This document shows positions 42,537-50,282 of a stretch of DNA of 51,388 nt, one piece after another; positions within the stretch are counted from its first letter, which is position 1; every line of letters starts with the position of its first letter. Below the pieces are notes generated by a model that ran no database searches, was not told the origin of the DNA, and saw nothing but the letters and a program-made list of their open reading frames with translations. Source of the stretch: Bacteroidota bacterium (GTDB taxonomy: Bacteria > Bacteroidota > Bacteroidia > Chitinophagales > Chitinophagaceae); assembly GCA_024640255.1 (NCBI GenBank), contig JAHEFI010000007.1, positions 1-51,388 of the forward strand. Reading direction: 5' to 3'. The position numbers and the translations under genes were made by a program.

Positions 42537-43436
42537 TTAATGGGTAAGCAATTTGAAGATTTCTTCTAAACTAGCTTCTTCTGTGTGTAAACGCTCTATA
42601 TTCAAGCCCATATCCAAAGCAAATTGCATCACTATTTTCTTAACATCCTTACCCTCAGCGGTTTTTACAACTAACAGGTGTTTGTCAATGCTAACAATAT
42701 CCAAGCTTAATTTCGAAAGATGTTCTGTTAAATGGGAAATTTCTTCCTCGAAAAGAATATGCAAGTTGTTAGACCTTGGTTTTAACAAGGAAGCAATTGG
42801 TTCATTTGCCACCAATTTACCTTGATGCATTACCAATACCCTATTACAAACAGCAGTTACTTCTTGCAAAATATGTGAAGAGAACAAAATCATCGAATGC
42901 TTACTTAAATGTTTGATCACTTCTCTAATTTCAATTAATTGATTGGGGTCTAAACCAGAAGTGGGTTCATCCAATAATAATAAAGCAGGTTGATGTAAAA
43001 TCGCAGCAGCAATACCCACTCTTTGTTGATACCCTTTAGACAGTTCTCCAATTTTTTTGTGTTGCATAGAACCTAACTGCAGCAAGTCAATGACTTCTTT
43101 AATTCTATCAGGAATATTTTTTAAATGATGAACCGCTCCTAAGAATTGCAGATACTCTTTGACATATAAATCTTTATACAAAGCATTGCTCTCCGGTAAA
43201 TACCCAATTATTTTTTTAGCATCAATGGAGTCAATCTGAACAGCAGCATTATTGAGTGTAATTTTTCCAGCATCTGGAGCCAAAATTCCAGCAATCATTT
43301 TTAAGGTAGTACTCTTTCCAGCACCGTTGGGACCCAAAAAACCTACAATTTCACCAGGATGCACTTCAAATGAAATGTCATCAACTGCTTTTTGATGATT
43401 GTATTGTTTTTGAATATGACTTACTAGTAAAGACAT
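42537..43436 (-). CDS. gldA: Gliding-motility ABC transporter ATP-binding protein GldA
   Basis: The 299-residue ABC ATPase has Walker A GPNGAGKST, Q-loop LPESNALYKDL, signature LSKGYQQRVGIAAAI, Walker B LLLLDEPTSGLDP and switch His in SSHILQEV. A C-terminal regulatory extension of about 80 residues follows. Length and sequence fit GldA, which with GldF and GldG forms a transporter needed for gliding in Flavobacterium; gldF/gldG are not in the window. I chose the ATG at 43436; a TTG two codons upstream lies inside a perfect TAATTTTG box that ends 3 nt before the ATG. It follows the small membrane-protein gene by 18 nt, so this would be an internal promoter. A general multidrug-type ABC ATPase cannot be excluded. 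Confidence 0.8.
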   Translation of the reverse strand: MSLLVSHIQKQYNHQKAVDDISFEVHPGEIVGFLGPNGAGKSTTLKMIAGILAPDAGKITLNNAAVQIDSIDAKKIIGYLPESNALYKDLYVKEYLQFLGAVHHLKNIPDRIKEVIDLLQLGSMQHKKIGELSKGYQQRVGIAAAILHQPALLLLDEPTSGLDPNQLIEIREVIKHLSKHSMILFSSHILQEVTAVCNRVLVMHQGKLVANEPIASLLKPRSNNLHILFEEEISHLTEHLSKLSLDIVSIDKHLLVVKTAEGKDVKKIVMQFALDMGLNIERLHTEEASLEEIFKLLTH

Positions 43437-43439
43437 ACT

Positions 43440-43447
43440 CAAAATTA
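43440..43447 (-). promoter_or_regulatory. -7 promoter element of gldA
   Basis: The minus strand reads TAATTTTG (exact TAnnTTTG), ending 3 nt before the ATG at 43436, in the 18-nt gap after the preceding gene. It predicts a leaderless internal transcript. Confidence 0.55.
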
Positions 43448-43454
43448 CATCCTT

Positions 43455-43685
43455 TTAGGGAAGTTGTTCATACTCATTTTGAGAGGCATATTTCCCGAAA
43501 ATAAAAAACCCAATAGAAATAGGTAAAAAGATTAATAAAATTATGACCCATTGTAAAATAGTATTCGCTTTTGCAGCTTCAGTAGCTGCACCAATTTTTA
43601 CAAAAGCTTCATACAATAAAAATAAAATAATGGCTGGGGACAAAACCATCCATACATATCCTAATAATTTTTTTAAAGTATTCAT
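43455..43685 (-). CDS. Small two-helix membrane protein next to the MHS transporter
   Basis: The 76-residue protein has two predicted transmembrane helices (about 9-28, YVWMVLSPAIILFLLYEAFV, and 45-65, LQWVIILLIFLPISIGFFIF) with a short loop containing KIGAATEAAKANT, and a polar tail GKYASQNEYEQLP. It starts 26 nt after the stop of the transporter gene and gldA follows 18 nt later. From memory, small proteins of this type (possibly the DUF6814 family) accompany such transporters in Bacteroidota; this was not verified. A helper or regulatory subunit for the transporter is an inference. Confidence 0.75.
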   Translation of the reverse strand: MNTLKKLLGYVWMVLSPAIILFLLYEAFVKIGAATEAAKANTILQWVIILLIFLPISIGFFIFGKYASQNEYEQLP

Positions 43686-43711
43686 TGTTACAAATTTTTC
43701 AAGTAAATAAA

Positions 43712-45316
43712 TTAGTCCATCACATTTTTGTCAATCTTATTGGTTAGATATACCGCACCAATCACCAAACATACAGTGGCTACACCAATTGGATACCACA
43801 AGCCTGCCAATACATCTCCAGCTGGGTGATCAGATGTTTTGGTAAATTCTACAATCAAAGTGCCTAAAAAAGGAACCAACCCACCAAATACACCATTACC
43901 AATATGATAAGGTAAAGACATGGATGTATACCTAATTTTTGTTGGGAACATTTCTACCAAGAAAGCAGCAATAGGACCATACACCATTGTTACATACACA
44001 ATTTGAATAAAGACCAACCAAACCATATCCCAAAATGCAGCTGATCCTAATGTTTTTTCAACTACCACATTGGGTTTAGGAGACTGATATTGAATCATGT
44101 CAGGATTGATTAAAGTCATTGGTCTTGATCCATCCATGGGTGCTTTTAAAATCATGGTATCTGTTATATGATACCTAAAAACAGATCCATCTAAATAAAA
44201 AGTATCTGCTTGAGTTTTTAAATACAATTTCGTTTTATCCTTTCCATCAATTAATGGAAAAGCAGATTGGGAGTTGGTTAATCTGTTGTCTAAAATTTGT
44301 ACTCTTTTGCTAGCAGCAGTAATATTAATGAACTCTTTATAAATAGGTCGGTAGGTAAGTACCGCCAATAACATGCCAGTTAACATAATCCACTTTCTTC
44401 CAATCTTATCACTCAACCATCCAAATAAAACAAAACATGGCGTTGCCATTAAAATAGCAATTAGCATGATATTTCTAGATTGTATAAATTCAATTTTACA
44501 AACTGTTTCAATAAAACTTTGCGCATAAAATTGACCAGTATACCAAACCACACCTTGTCCCATTACTGCACCAAACAAAGCAAGTAAAACCATTTTGAAA
44601 TTTGCTTTTTGCCCAAAACTTTCTTTTAATGGATTAGTAGAAGTTTTTCCTTCAGATTTTAGTTTGCTAAACATGGGCGATTCGCTCATTCGCATTCTAA
44701 TTAAAACAGACACACCTACTAATAAAATAGAAATCCAAAATGGATAGCGCCATCCACCCCACTCTGCACTAAACTGATCCACTCCTTGACTAGAACGAAT
44801 TAAAATAATTACTCCTAATGCCAGAAATAATCCTAAAGTAGCGGTGGTTTGAATCCAACTTGTCCAAAAGCCTCTTTGACCAGCTGGCGCATGCTCGGCA
44901 ACATAAGTAGCAGCTCCGCCATATTCACCGCCTAAAGCCAAGCCTTGCAATAATCTTAAAATCAACACTAAAATGGGCGCTAACCAACCAATACTTGCAT
45001 AACCTGGCACCAAGCCAATGGCAAATGTGGAGCCTCCCATAATCACTAGGGTTAATAAGAAAGTATGTTTTCTGCCAATCAAATCTCCCAGTCTTCCAAA
45101 TACCAATGCTCCAAAAGGACGCACAATAAAACCCGCAGCAAATATGGCCAAAGTGCTTAAAAGCGCTGCAGTACCTGCATCTGCAGGAAAAAATTGTTTG
45201 GATAAAATGGTGGCCAACATGCCAAAAATGTAGAAGTCATACCATTCAATCAAAGTTCCCACTGAAGAAGCGCCAATGACAAAAGCAATTTTGCTTGGCT
45301 GTTTTGAAGCATTCAT
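43712..45316 (-). CDS. MFS transporter of the metabolite:H+ symporter (MHS) type with a periplasmic insert
   Basis: The 534-residue transporter shows the MHS pattern: SVGTLIEWYDFYIFG in TM1, motif GRLGDLIGRKHTFL after TM2, RLLQGLALGGEYGGA in TM4, and LSDKIGRKWIML after TM8. Family members import carboxylates, proline/betaine or shikimate with protons. It is about 90-100 residues longer than usual because of an insert at about 325-425 between TM9 and TM10, predicted periplasmic and strand-rich (KLYLKTQADTFYLDGSVFRY). It is divergent from acs (85 bp), which suggests acetate or another short carboxylate as substrate; this is inference. The small two-helix gene follows directly. Confidence 0.85.
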   Translation of the reverse strand: MNASKQPSKIAFVIGASSVGTLIEWYDFYIFGMLATILSKQFFPADAGTAALLSTLAIFAAGFIVRPFGALVFGRLGDLIGRKHTFLLTLVIMGGSTFAIGLVPGYASIGWLAPILVLILRLLQGLALGGEYGGAATYVAEHAPAGQRGFWTSWIQTTATLGLFLALGVIILIRSSQGVDQFSAEWGGWRYPFWISILLVGVSVLIRMRMSESPMFSKLKSEGKTSTNPLKESFGQKANFKMVLLALFGAVMGQGVVWYTGQFYAQSFIETVCKIEFIQSRNIMLIAILMATPCFVLFGWLSDKIGRKWIMLTGMLLAVLTYRPIYKEFINITAASKRVQILDNRLTNSQSAFPLIDGKDKTKLYLKTQADTFYLDGSVFRYHITDTMILKAPMDGSRPMTLINPDMIQYQSPKPNVVVEKTLGSAAFWDMVWLVFIQIVYVTMVYGPIAAFLVEMFPTKIRYTSMSLPYHIGNGVFGGLVPFLGTLIVEFTKTSDHPAGDVLAGLWYPIGVATVCLVIGAVYLTNKIDKNVMD

Positions 45317-45369
45317 AAAATTTGTTTTAGCAATCGATTCTTCAAGTTAAATATTTAAACTGAAAAACG

Positions 45370-45377
45370 TAAATTTG
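45370..45377 (+). promoter_or_regulatory. -7 promoter element of acs
   Basis: TAAATTTG is an exact TAnnTTTG match 24 nt before the ATG at 45402. It overlaps a possible TTG start at 45375, which argues against that longer reading. Confidence 0.5.
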
Positions 45378-45401
45378 GAAACACTATTTATTACCGTTGC
45401 C

Positions 45402-47342
45402 ATGTCTTATCCTTATCAAATCAGAAGCATAGATGCTTATCATGCTGCCTACAAAAAGAGTATAGAAGAACCAGCACAATTCTGGACAGAGATTGCAGAA
45501 CACTTTACTTGGCATAAGAAATGGGATACAGCATTGAACTGGAATTTTAAAGAACCAAAAGTAGAATGGTTCAAAGGAGGACAATTAAATATTACTGAAA
45601 ACTGTTTGGATAGACATTTGGCAACTAGAGCCAATCAACCTGCTATTATTTGGGAACCCAATGATCCCAATGAACATCATAGAATTATTACCTACCAACA
45701 ACTTCACACTAAAGTTTGTCAGTTTACTCAAGTGCTCATCAACAACGGTGTGAAGAAAGGTGATCGTGTTTGTATCTATATGGGCATGATACCTGAATTA
45801 GCTATTGCAGTATTAGCCTGTGCAAGAATGGGTGCCATACATAGTGTGATATTTGGTGGCTTCTCTGCACAAAGTATTGCAGATAGATTAGAAGATGCCA
45901 ATGCAACTTGTATTATTACTTGTGATGGCGCTTTTAGAGGAGCAAAAGACATTCCTTTAAAGGGGGTGATTGATGATGCATTAATTGGCAATACTACAGT
46001 CAATAAAGTGATTGTTTGCACAAGAACAAGAACTGCAGTATCCATGTTAAAAGGAAGAGATGTATGGTGGGAAGATGAAATTAAAAAAGTAGAATCTCAA
46101 GACATTACCAATGTTGCTGCAACAGTAATGGATGCAGAAGATCCCTTATTTATTTTGTATACCTCAGGATCTACAGGAAAACCAAAAGGTGTGGTACATA
46201 GTGTTGCAGGATACATGGTTTATACTAATTATACTTTTGTAAACACTTTCCAATATCAACCTGCAGATATTTTCTTTTGCACAGCAGATATTGGTTGGAT
46301 AACAGGACATAGTTATATTGTTTATGCGCCATTAAGTGCAGGGGGAACTAGTTTAATGTTTGAAGGCATTCCAACCTTTCCAGATGCTGGAAGATTTTGG
46401 GATATCATTGAAAAATTCAAAGTGAATATTTTATACACTGCTCCTACTGCAATAAGATCTTTAATGGGATTTGGTTTAGGACCTATACAAGGAAAAGATT
46501 TAAGTAGTTTAAAAGTATTGGGCACCGTGGGTGAACCTATTAACGAAGAAGCATGGCATTGGTACAACGAAAATATTGGAAAGAAAAAATGTCCAATAGT
46601 AGACACATGGTGGCAAACAGAAACGGGTGGTATTTTAATTTCTAATATGGCAGGTATCACAGAAGGCAAACCAGGATGGGCCACTTATCCAATGCCAGGT
46701 ATCAAAGCCATTTTGGTGGATGATAAAGGAGAAGAAGTAAATGAAAAAGATGAAGAAGGAATTGTACGTGGTAACCTATGTATCACACAACCTTGGCCAT
46801 CCATTTTAAGAACCACTTATGGTGATCATGAAAGATGCAGAACCAATTATTTCGCTACCTATAATAATTTATATTTTACAGGTGATGGTGCTTTGAAAAA
46901 CGAATTGGGTCAATTTCGAATTACAGGAAGAGTGGATGATGTATTAAATGTAAGTGGTCATAGAATTGGCACAGCAGAAGTTGAAAATGCTATCAATATG
47001 CATGCAGGCGTAGTAGAAAGTGCAGTAGTTGGATATCCGCATGATATCAAAGGACAGGGTATTTACGCCTATGTTATTTATACAGGCTCTCATGGTCAAG
47101 ACACGCATGGTACTGCAGATCAAATTAGAAAAGATTTATTACAAACAGTTACACGCATTATTGGACCCATTGCAAAACCTGATAAAATTCAATTTGTATC
47201 TGGCTTGCCTAAAACAAGATCAGGTAAAATTATGCGACGCATTTTACGCAAGGTTGCAGAAGGTGAATTGAAAAACTTGGGAGACACTTCTACTTTATTA
47301 GATCCAGCAGTGGTAGACGAAATAGTTAAAGGAGTACTTTAA
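45402..47342 (+). CDS. acs: Acetyl-CoA synthetase (AMP-forming)
   Basis: The 646-residue adenylate-forming enzyme has the A3 loop YTSGSTGKPKGVVHS, the acetate-pocket Trp region TADIGWITGHSY, VDTWWQTETGG, the hinge GRVDDVLNVSGHRIGTAEVE, and the C-terminal catalytic Lys in LPKTRSGKIMRRILRK, a site often controlled by acetylation. It activates acetate to acetyl-CoA through acetyl-AMP. Length fits Acs (about 650). The start at 45402 gives MSYPYQIRSIDAYHAAYKKS; a longer reading would begin inside the promoter box. It is divergent from the MHS transporter, consistent with uptake followed by activation of a short carboxylate. Its stop is 1 nt from the convergent POT gene stop. Confidence 0.96.
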   Translation: MSYPYQIRSIDAYHAAYKKSIEEPAQFWTEIAEHFTWHKKWDTALNWNFKEPKVEWFKGGQLNITENCLDRHLATRANQPAIIWEPNDPNEHHRIITYQQLHTKVCQFTQVLINNGVKKGDRVCIYMGMIPELAIAVLACARMGAIHSVIFGGFSAQSIADRLEDANATCIITCDGAFRGAKDIPLKGVIDDALIGNTTVNKVIVCTRTRTAVSMLKGRDVWWEDEIKKVESQDITNVAATVMDAEDPLFILYTSGSTGKPKGVVHSVAGYMVYTNYTFVNTFQYQPADIFFCTADIGWITGHSYIVYAPLSAGGTSLMFEGIPTFPDAGRFWDIIEKFKVNILYTAPTAIRSLMGFGLGPIQGKDLSSLKVLGTVGEPINEEAWHWYNENIGKKKCPIVDTWWQTETGGILISNMAGITEGKPGWATYPMPGIKAILVDDKGEEVNEKDEEGIVRGNLCITQPWPSILRTTYGDHERCRTNYFATYNNLYFTGDGALKNELGQFRITGRVDDVLNVSGHRIGTAEVENAINMHAGVVESAVVGYPHDIKGQGIYAYVIYTGSHGQDTHGTADQIRKDLLQTVTRIIGPIAKPDKIQFVSGLPKTRSGKIMRRILRKVAEGELKNLGDTSTLLDPAVVDEIVKGVL

Positions 47343-47343
47343 T

Positions 47344-48843
47344 TTATTGATCCATTAATGTTTTTAACTTACTTGATATAAAGAATAAAATCAAGGAAGC
47401 AGTTCCTGCCATGAATACAAAGAACATAAAGAATTCATGTAAGTTACTTATTTGATATCCTGCAAAAGAAGTTACTTTTCCATTTTCTGGATACAAAGCA
47501 CTAAATACTCCTGCTAATTTATTGGCGAATGCGTTGGCAGTAAACCATACGCCCATTAATAAAGAAGCAAATTTGATAGGCGCTAATTTATTAAATAGCG
47601 ATAATCCAATTGGAGACAAACATAGTTCACCTAGTGTATGCATCATATACATTCCTAATAACCAAATCATGCTTACTTTAATGCCAGCTCCTACTCCATT
47701 TACTCCAGTGGCAATCCATAAATAACCCAAGGCTAAGAAAAATAAACCGAAGGCCATTTTATAAGGAGAGGATGGTTCTCTTTTTCCCAATTTTACCCAA
47801 ACCCAAGCCACCACTGGTGCTAAGCTTACAACAAATAAAGAATTCAATGATTGGAAAAAGCTTGCAGGCACCACATAGAAACCTAAATCTCTTTGTGTAT
47901 TTTCAGAAGCAAAATAAGTCAATGATGCGCCCGCTTGTTCAAAAGCACTCCAGAAAAATATGACAAAGAAAGAAACAATAAATAGTACAGCTACTTTTTT
48001 CTTTTCAATTACATTTAAAGTTTTGTCAGAAAAAACAACAAAAGAAATAAATATAATACAAGCTAATAATAACCAAAATAAATAACTCACCACTTTAATA
48101 TCAATATATACCAAGGCAATAGTTAATAAGGATAAAAGGAATAAAAAACCCACCATCACTGGCATTTTTTGAAAAAATGCAGGAGCATCTTTTGGAGTAA
48201 CACCAATTGATTTTCCTTCTGCATTCACTAGATATTTTTTCTGAAAACTTATTTGAGTAACAACACTTAATAACATTGCAATACCACCTGCTAAAAAGCC
48301 CCATTTATAATCTCCTGCATTACCACTTGATTCTGCAAAAAAACCACAAACCACTGGACCAATAGCACCACCTGTATTGATACCCATATAAAAAATAGTA
48401 TACGCTGCATCAATTTTTTTATCTCCTTTTGGATACAACTGACCCACCATACTAGAAATATTGGGTTTGAAAAAACCGTTACCAGCAATCATGCAACCTA
48501 ATCCTGTATAAAATAAGGGAGTGGCTAATGCAGCTTGATCATAAAAATGACCACATGCAAATAAAAAAAACTCCCCAATAGCCATTACCAAACCACCCGC
48601 AATAATAGATCTATTATTACCCCAGTATCTATCAGCAATATAGCCACCTAACAAGGGGGTTAGGTAAATTAAACCAGTGTAGCTTCCATAAACCTGTGAA
48701 GCAAAAACCTTATCAAAAAGTAAAGCCTTGGTTAAAAACAACACCAAAATGGCTCTCATTCCATAATAGTTAAAACGCTCCCACATTTCTGTGGCAAATA
48801 ATACGTATAAACCTTTTGGATGTTTTTGAGTGGTTGCTGACAT
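47344..48843 (-). CDS. Proton-dependent oligopeptide transporter (POT/PTR family)
   Basis: The 499-residue MFS protein carries the POT hallmark ExxERFxYYG (EMWERFNYYGMRAILVLFL) in TM1, the PTR signature region near GGYIADRYWGNNRSIIAGG after TM2, and FYMGINTGGAIGPVVCGFFAE around TM5. It should import di- and tripeptides with protons. About 12 transmembrane helices are expected, with a polar loop near the middle (VNAEGKSIGVTPKDAPAFF). It may work together with the periplasmic dipeptidase and metalloprotease of this window in peptide use, but they are not linked. It is divergent from purD (79 bp). Confidence 0.92.
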   Translation of the reverse strand: MSATTQKHPKGLYVLFATEMWERFNYYGMRAILVLFLTKALLFDKVFASQVYGSYTGLIYLTPLLGGYIADRYWGNNRSIIAGGLVMAIGEFFLFACGHFYDQAALATPLFYTGLGCMIAGNGFFKPNISSMVGQLYPKGDKKIDAAYTIFYMGINTGGAIGPVVCGFFAESSGNAGDYKWGFLAGGIAMLLSVVTQISFQKKYLVNAEGKSIGVTPKDAPAFFQKMPVMVGFLFLLSLLTIALVYIDIKVVSYLFWLLLACIIFISFVVFSDKTLNVIEKKKVAVLFIVSFFVIFFWSAFEQAGASLTYFASENTQRDLGFYVVPASFFQSLNSLFVVSLAPVVAWVWVKLGKREPSSPYKMAFGLFFLALGYLWIATGVNGVGAGIKVSMIWLLGMYMMHTLGELCLSPIGLSLFNKLAPIKFASLLMGVWFTANAFANKLAGVFSALYPENGKVTSFAGYQISNLHEFFMFFVFMAGTASLILFFISSKLKTLMDQ

Positions 48844-48922
48844 AAGAATCGTTTATTTAATTGACCCAAATTAATAAAATCCCTTTAATAATTTTTACTT
48901 TCGTGGTCTAATCGAACATATT

Positions 48923-50206
48923 ATGAATATTTTACTCATTGGTGCTGGAGGTAGAGAGCATGCATTGGCTTGGAAAATGTCACAATCACATCATTGTGAT
49001 CAATTGTTTATTGCTCCAGGCAATCCCGGAACTGCCTCTATTGGAACCAATGTAGCTATAGATATCAATGATTTCAAGGCATTAGGACAATTGGCAGTAG
49101 AAAAAGCCATTGATTTAATAGTAGTGGGGCCAGAAGAACCTTTGGTAAATGGCATTTTCGATTTTTTTGCTCAAAATGAATCCACTGCTCATATAAATGT
49201 TGTTGGGCCTTCTAAAAATGCAGCTCAATTAGAGGGCAGTAAAGCATTTAGTAAACATTTTATGCAAAGACATGCTATACCAACAGCTAGCTATGCAGAA
49301 TTTACCATTGATAATTATGAAGAAGGCAAGCAATATATCAGCAATCATAGCTTACCCATAGTATTAAAAGCAGATGGATTAGCTGCCGGAAAGGGCGTTA
49401 TCATTGCGTTTAACCACCAAGAGGCATTGGCTAGTTTTGAAGAAATGATCCAACACAAACAATTTGGAGCAGCTAGCTCAAAAGTAGTGATAGAGCAATT
49501 TTTAGAAGGAATTGAAGTGAGTGTTTTTGCCTTAACAGATGGTAAAGACTATCAAATTATTGGCCATGCCAAGGATTATAAAAGAATTGGCGAAGGCGAC
49601 ACAGGATTAAATACAGGTGGGATGGGTTGCGTGAGTCCGGTTCCCTTTATGGATGCCCAATTCATGGAAAAAGTGGAGAAAACCATTATTCAGCCTACGA
49701 TTGCAGGCATTCAAAAAGAAGGCTTGGTATATAAGGGTTTTGTATTTTTTGGATTGATGAATTGTAGTGGAGAACCCTATGTAATTGAATACAATTGCAG
49801 ATTAGGGGATCCAGAAACAGAAGTTATTCTACCAAGATTACAAACTGATTTGGTGAGTTTGTTAGCTGCTGCAGATAATGGAACATTAATTGATGTAAAT
49901 ATCGAATTCAATGAAGGCGCTTATGCAACAGTCATGGCCGTAAGTGCTGGTTACCCAGGCAGTTATCCAAAAGATATAAAAATTACAGGTTTAGACAGCA
50001 CTCCTACAGATCCAAAAACCCTTGTATTTCAAGCTGGCACAGGATTTCAAGGAAATGATATAGTTACAAAAGGTGGCCGTGTTTTAACCGTAACTGCACA
50101 AGGAAAACAGCTTCAAGAAGCGGTTAGCAATGCTAAAAATGCACTATCCCATATCCACTTTGATGGAATGTATTTTAGAAAAGATATTGGTTACGAGTTT
50201 AATTAA
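48923..50206 (+). CDS. purD: Phosphoribosylamine-glycine ligase (GAR synthetase)
   Basis: The 427-residue ATP-grasp enzyme has the N-terminal MNILLIGAGGREHALAWK, GPEEPLVNG, the ATP-grasp segments LPIVLKADGLAAGKGV and IEQFLEGIEVSVFALTDG, the GDTGLNTGGMGCVSPVPF loop, and the metal-site YNCRLGDPETEVILPR. It joins glycine to phosphoribosylamine in purine synthesis. Length fits the family (about 425-430). TACTTTCG (48896-48903), one base off the -7 consensus, lies 19 nt upstream. mreB follows after 76 bp that contain a separate promoter-like region and a palindrome. Confidence 0.96.
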   Translation: MNILLIGAGGREHALAWKMSQSHHCDQLFIAPGNPGTASIGTNVAIDINDFKALGQLAVEKAIDLIVVGPEEPLVNGIFDFFAQNESTAHINVVGPSKNAAQLEGSKAFSKHFMQRHAIPTASYAEFTIDNYEEGKQYISNHSLPIVLKADGLAAGKGVIIAFNHQEALASFEEMIQHKQFGAASSKVVIEQFLEGIEVSVFALTDGKDYQIIGHAKDYKRIGEGDTGLNTGGMGCVSPVPFMDAQFMEKVEKTIIQPTIAGIQKEGLVYKGFVFFGLMNCSGEPYVIEYNCRLGDPETEVILPRLQTDLVSLLAAADNGTLIDVNIEFNEGAYATVMAVSAGYPGSYPKDIKITGLDSTPTDPKTLVFQAGTGFQGNDIVTKGGRVLTVTAQGKQLQEAVSNAKNALSHIHFDGMYFRKDIGYEFN

Positions 50207-50214
50207 CAAAAAGC

Positions 50215-50258
50215 TTTGTAGTTCAAGGATTTTAAGTGAATTTTGTAGCATTCACTTA
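50215..50258 (+). promoter_or_regulatory. Candidate mreB promoter overlapped by a 9-bp palindrome
   Basis: TTTG (50215-50218) is followed after 19 nt by GAATTTTG (50238-50245), the spacing expected for -33 and -7 elements, with the first two bases of the -7 box imperfect. A perfect inverted repeat TAAGTGAAT (50233-50241) / ATTCACTTA (50250-50258) straddles the -7 box and the expected start point. It could be an operator or a 5' hairpin. It is not a purD terminator because no T run follows. Confidence 0.4.
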
Positions 50259-50282
50259 GAACAATAAAAAAGCTTAACGATA

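Noticed and set aside
42526..42545. Hairpin ACCCATT-N6-AATGGGT at the end of gldA.
   Set aside because: It overlaps the gldA stop and is not followed by a T run on the minus strand, so it is not a credible terminator.
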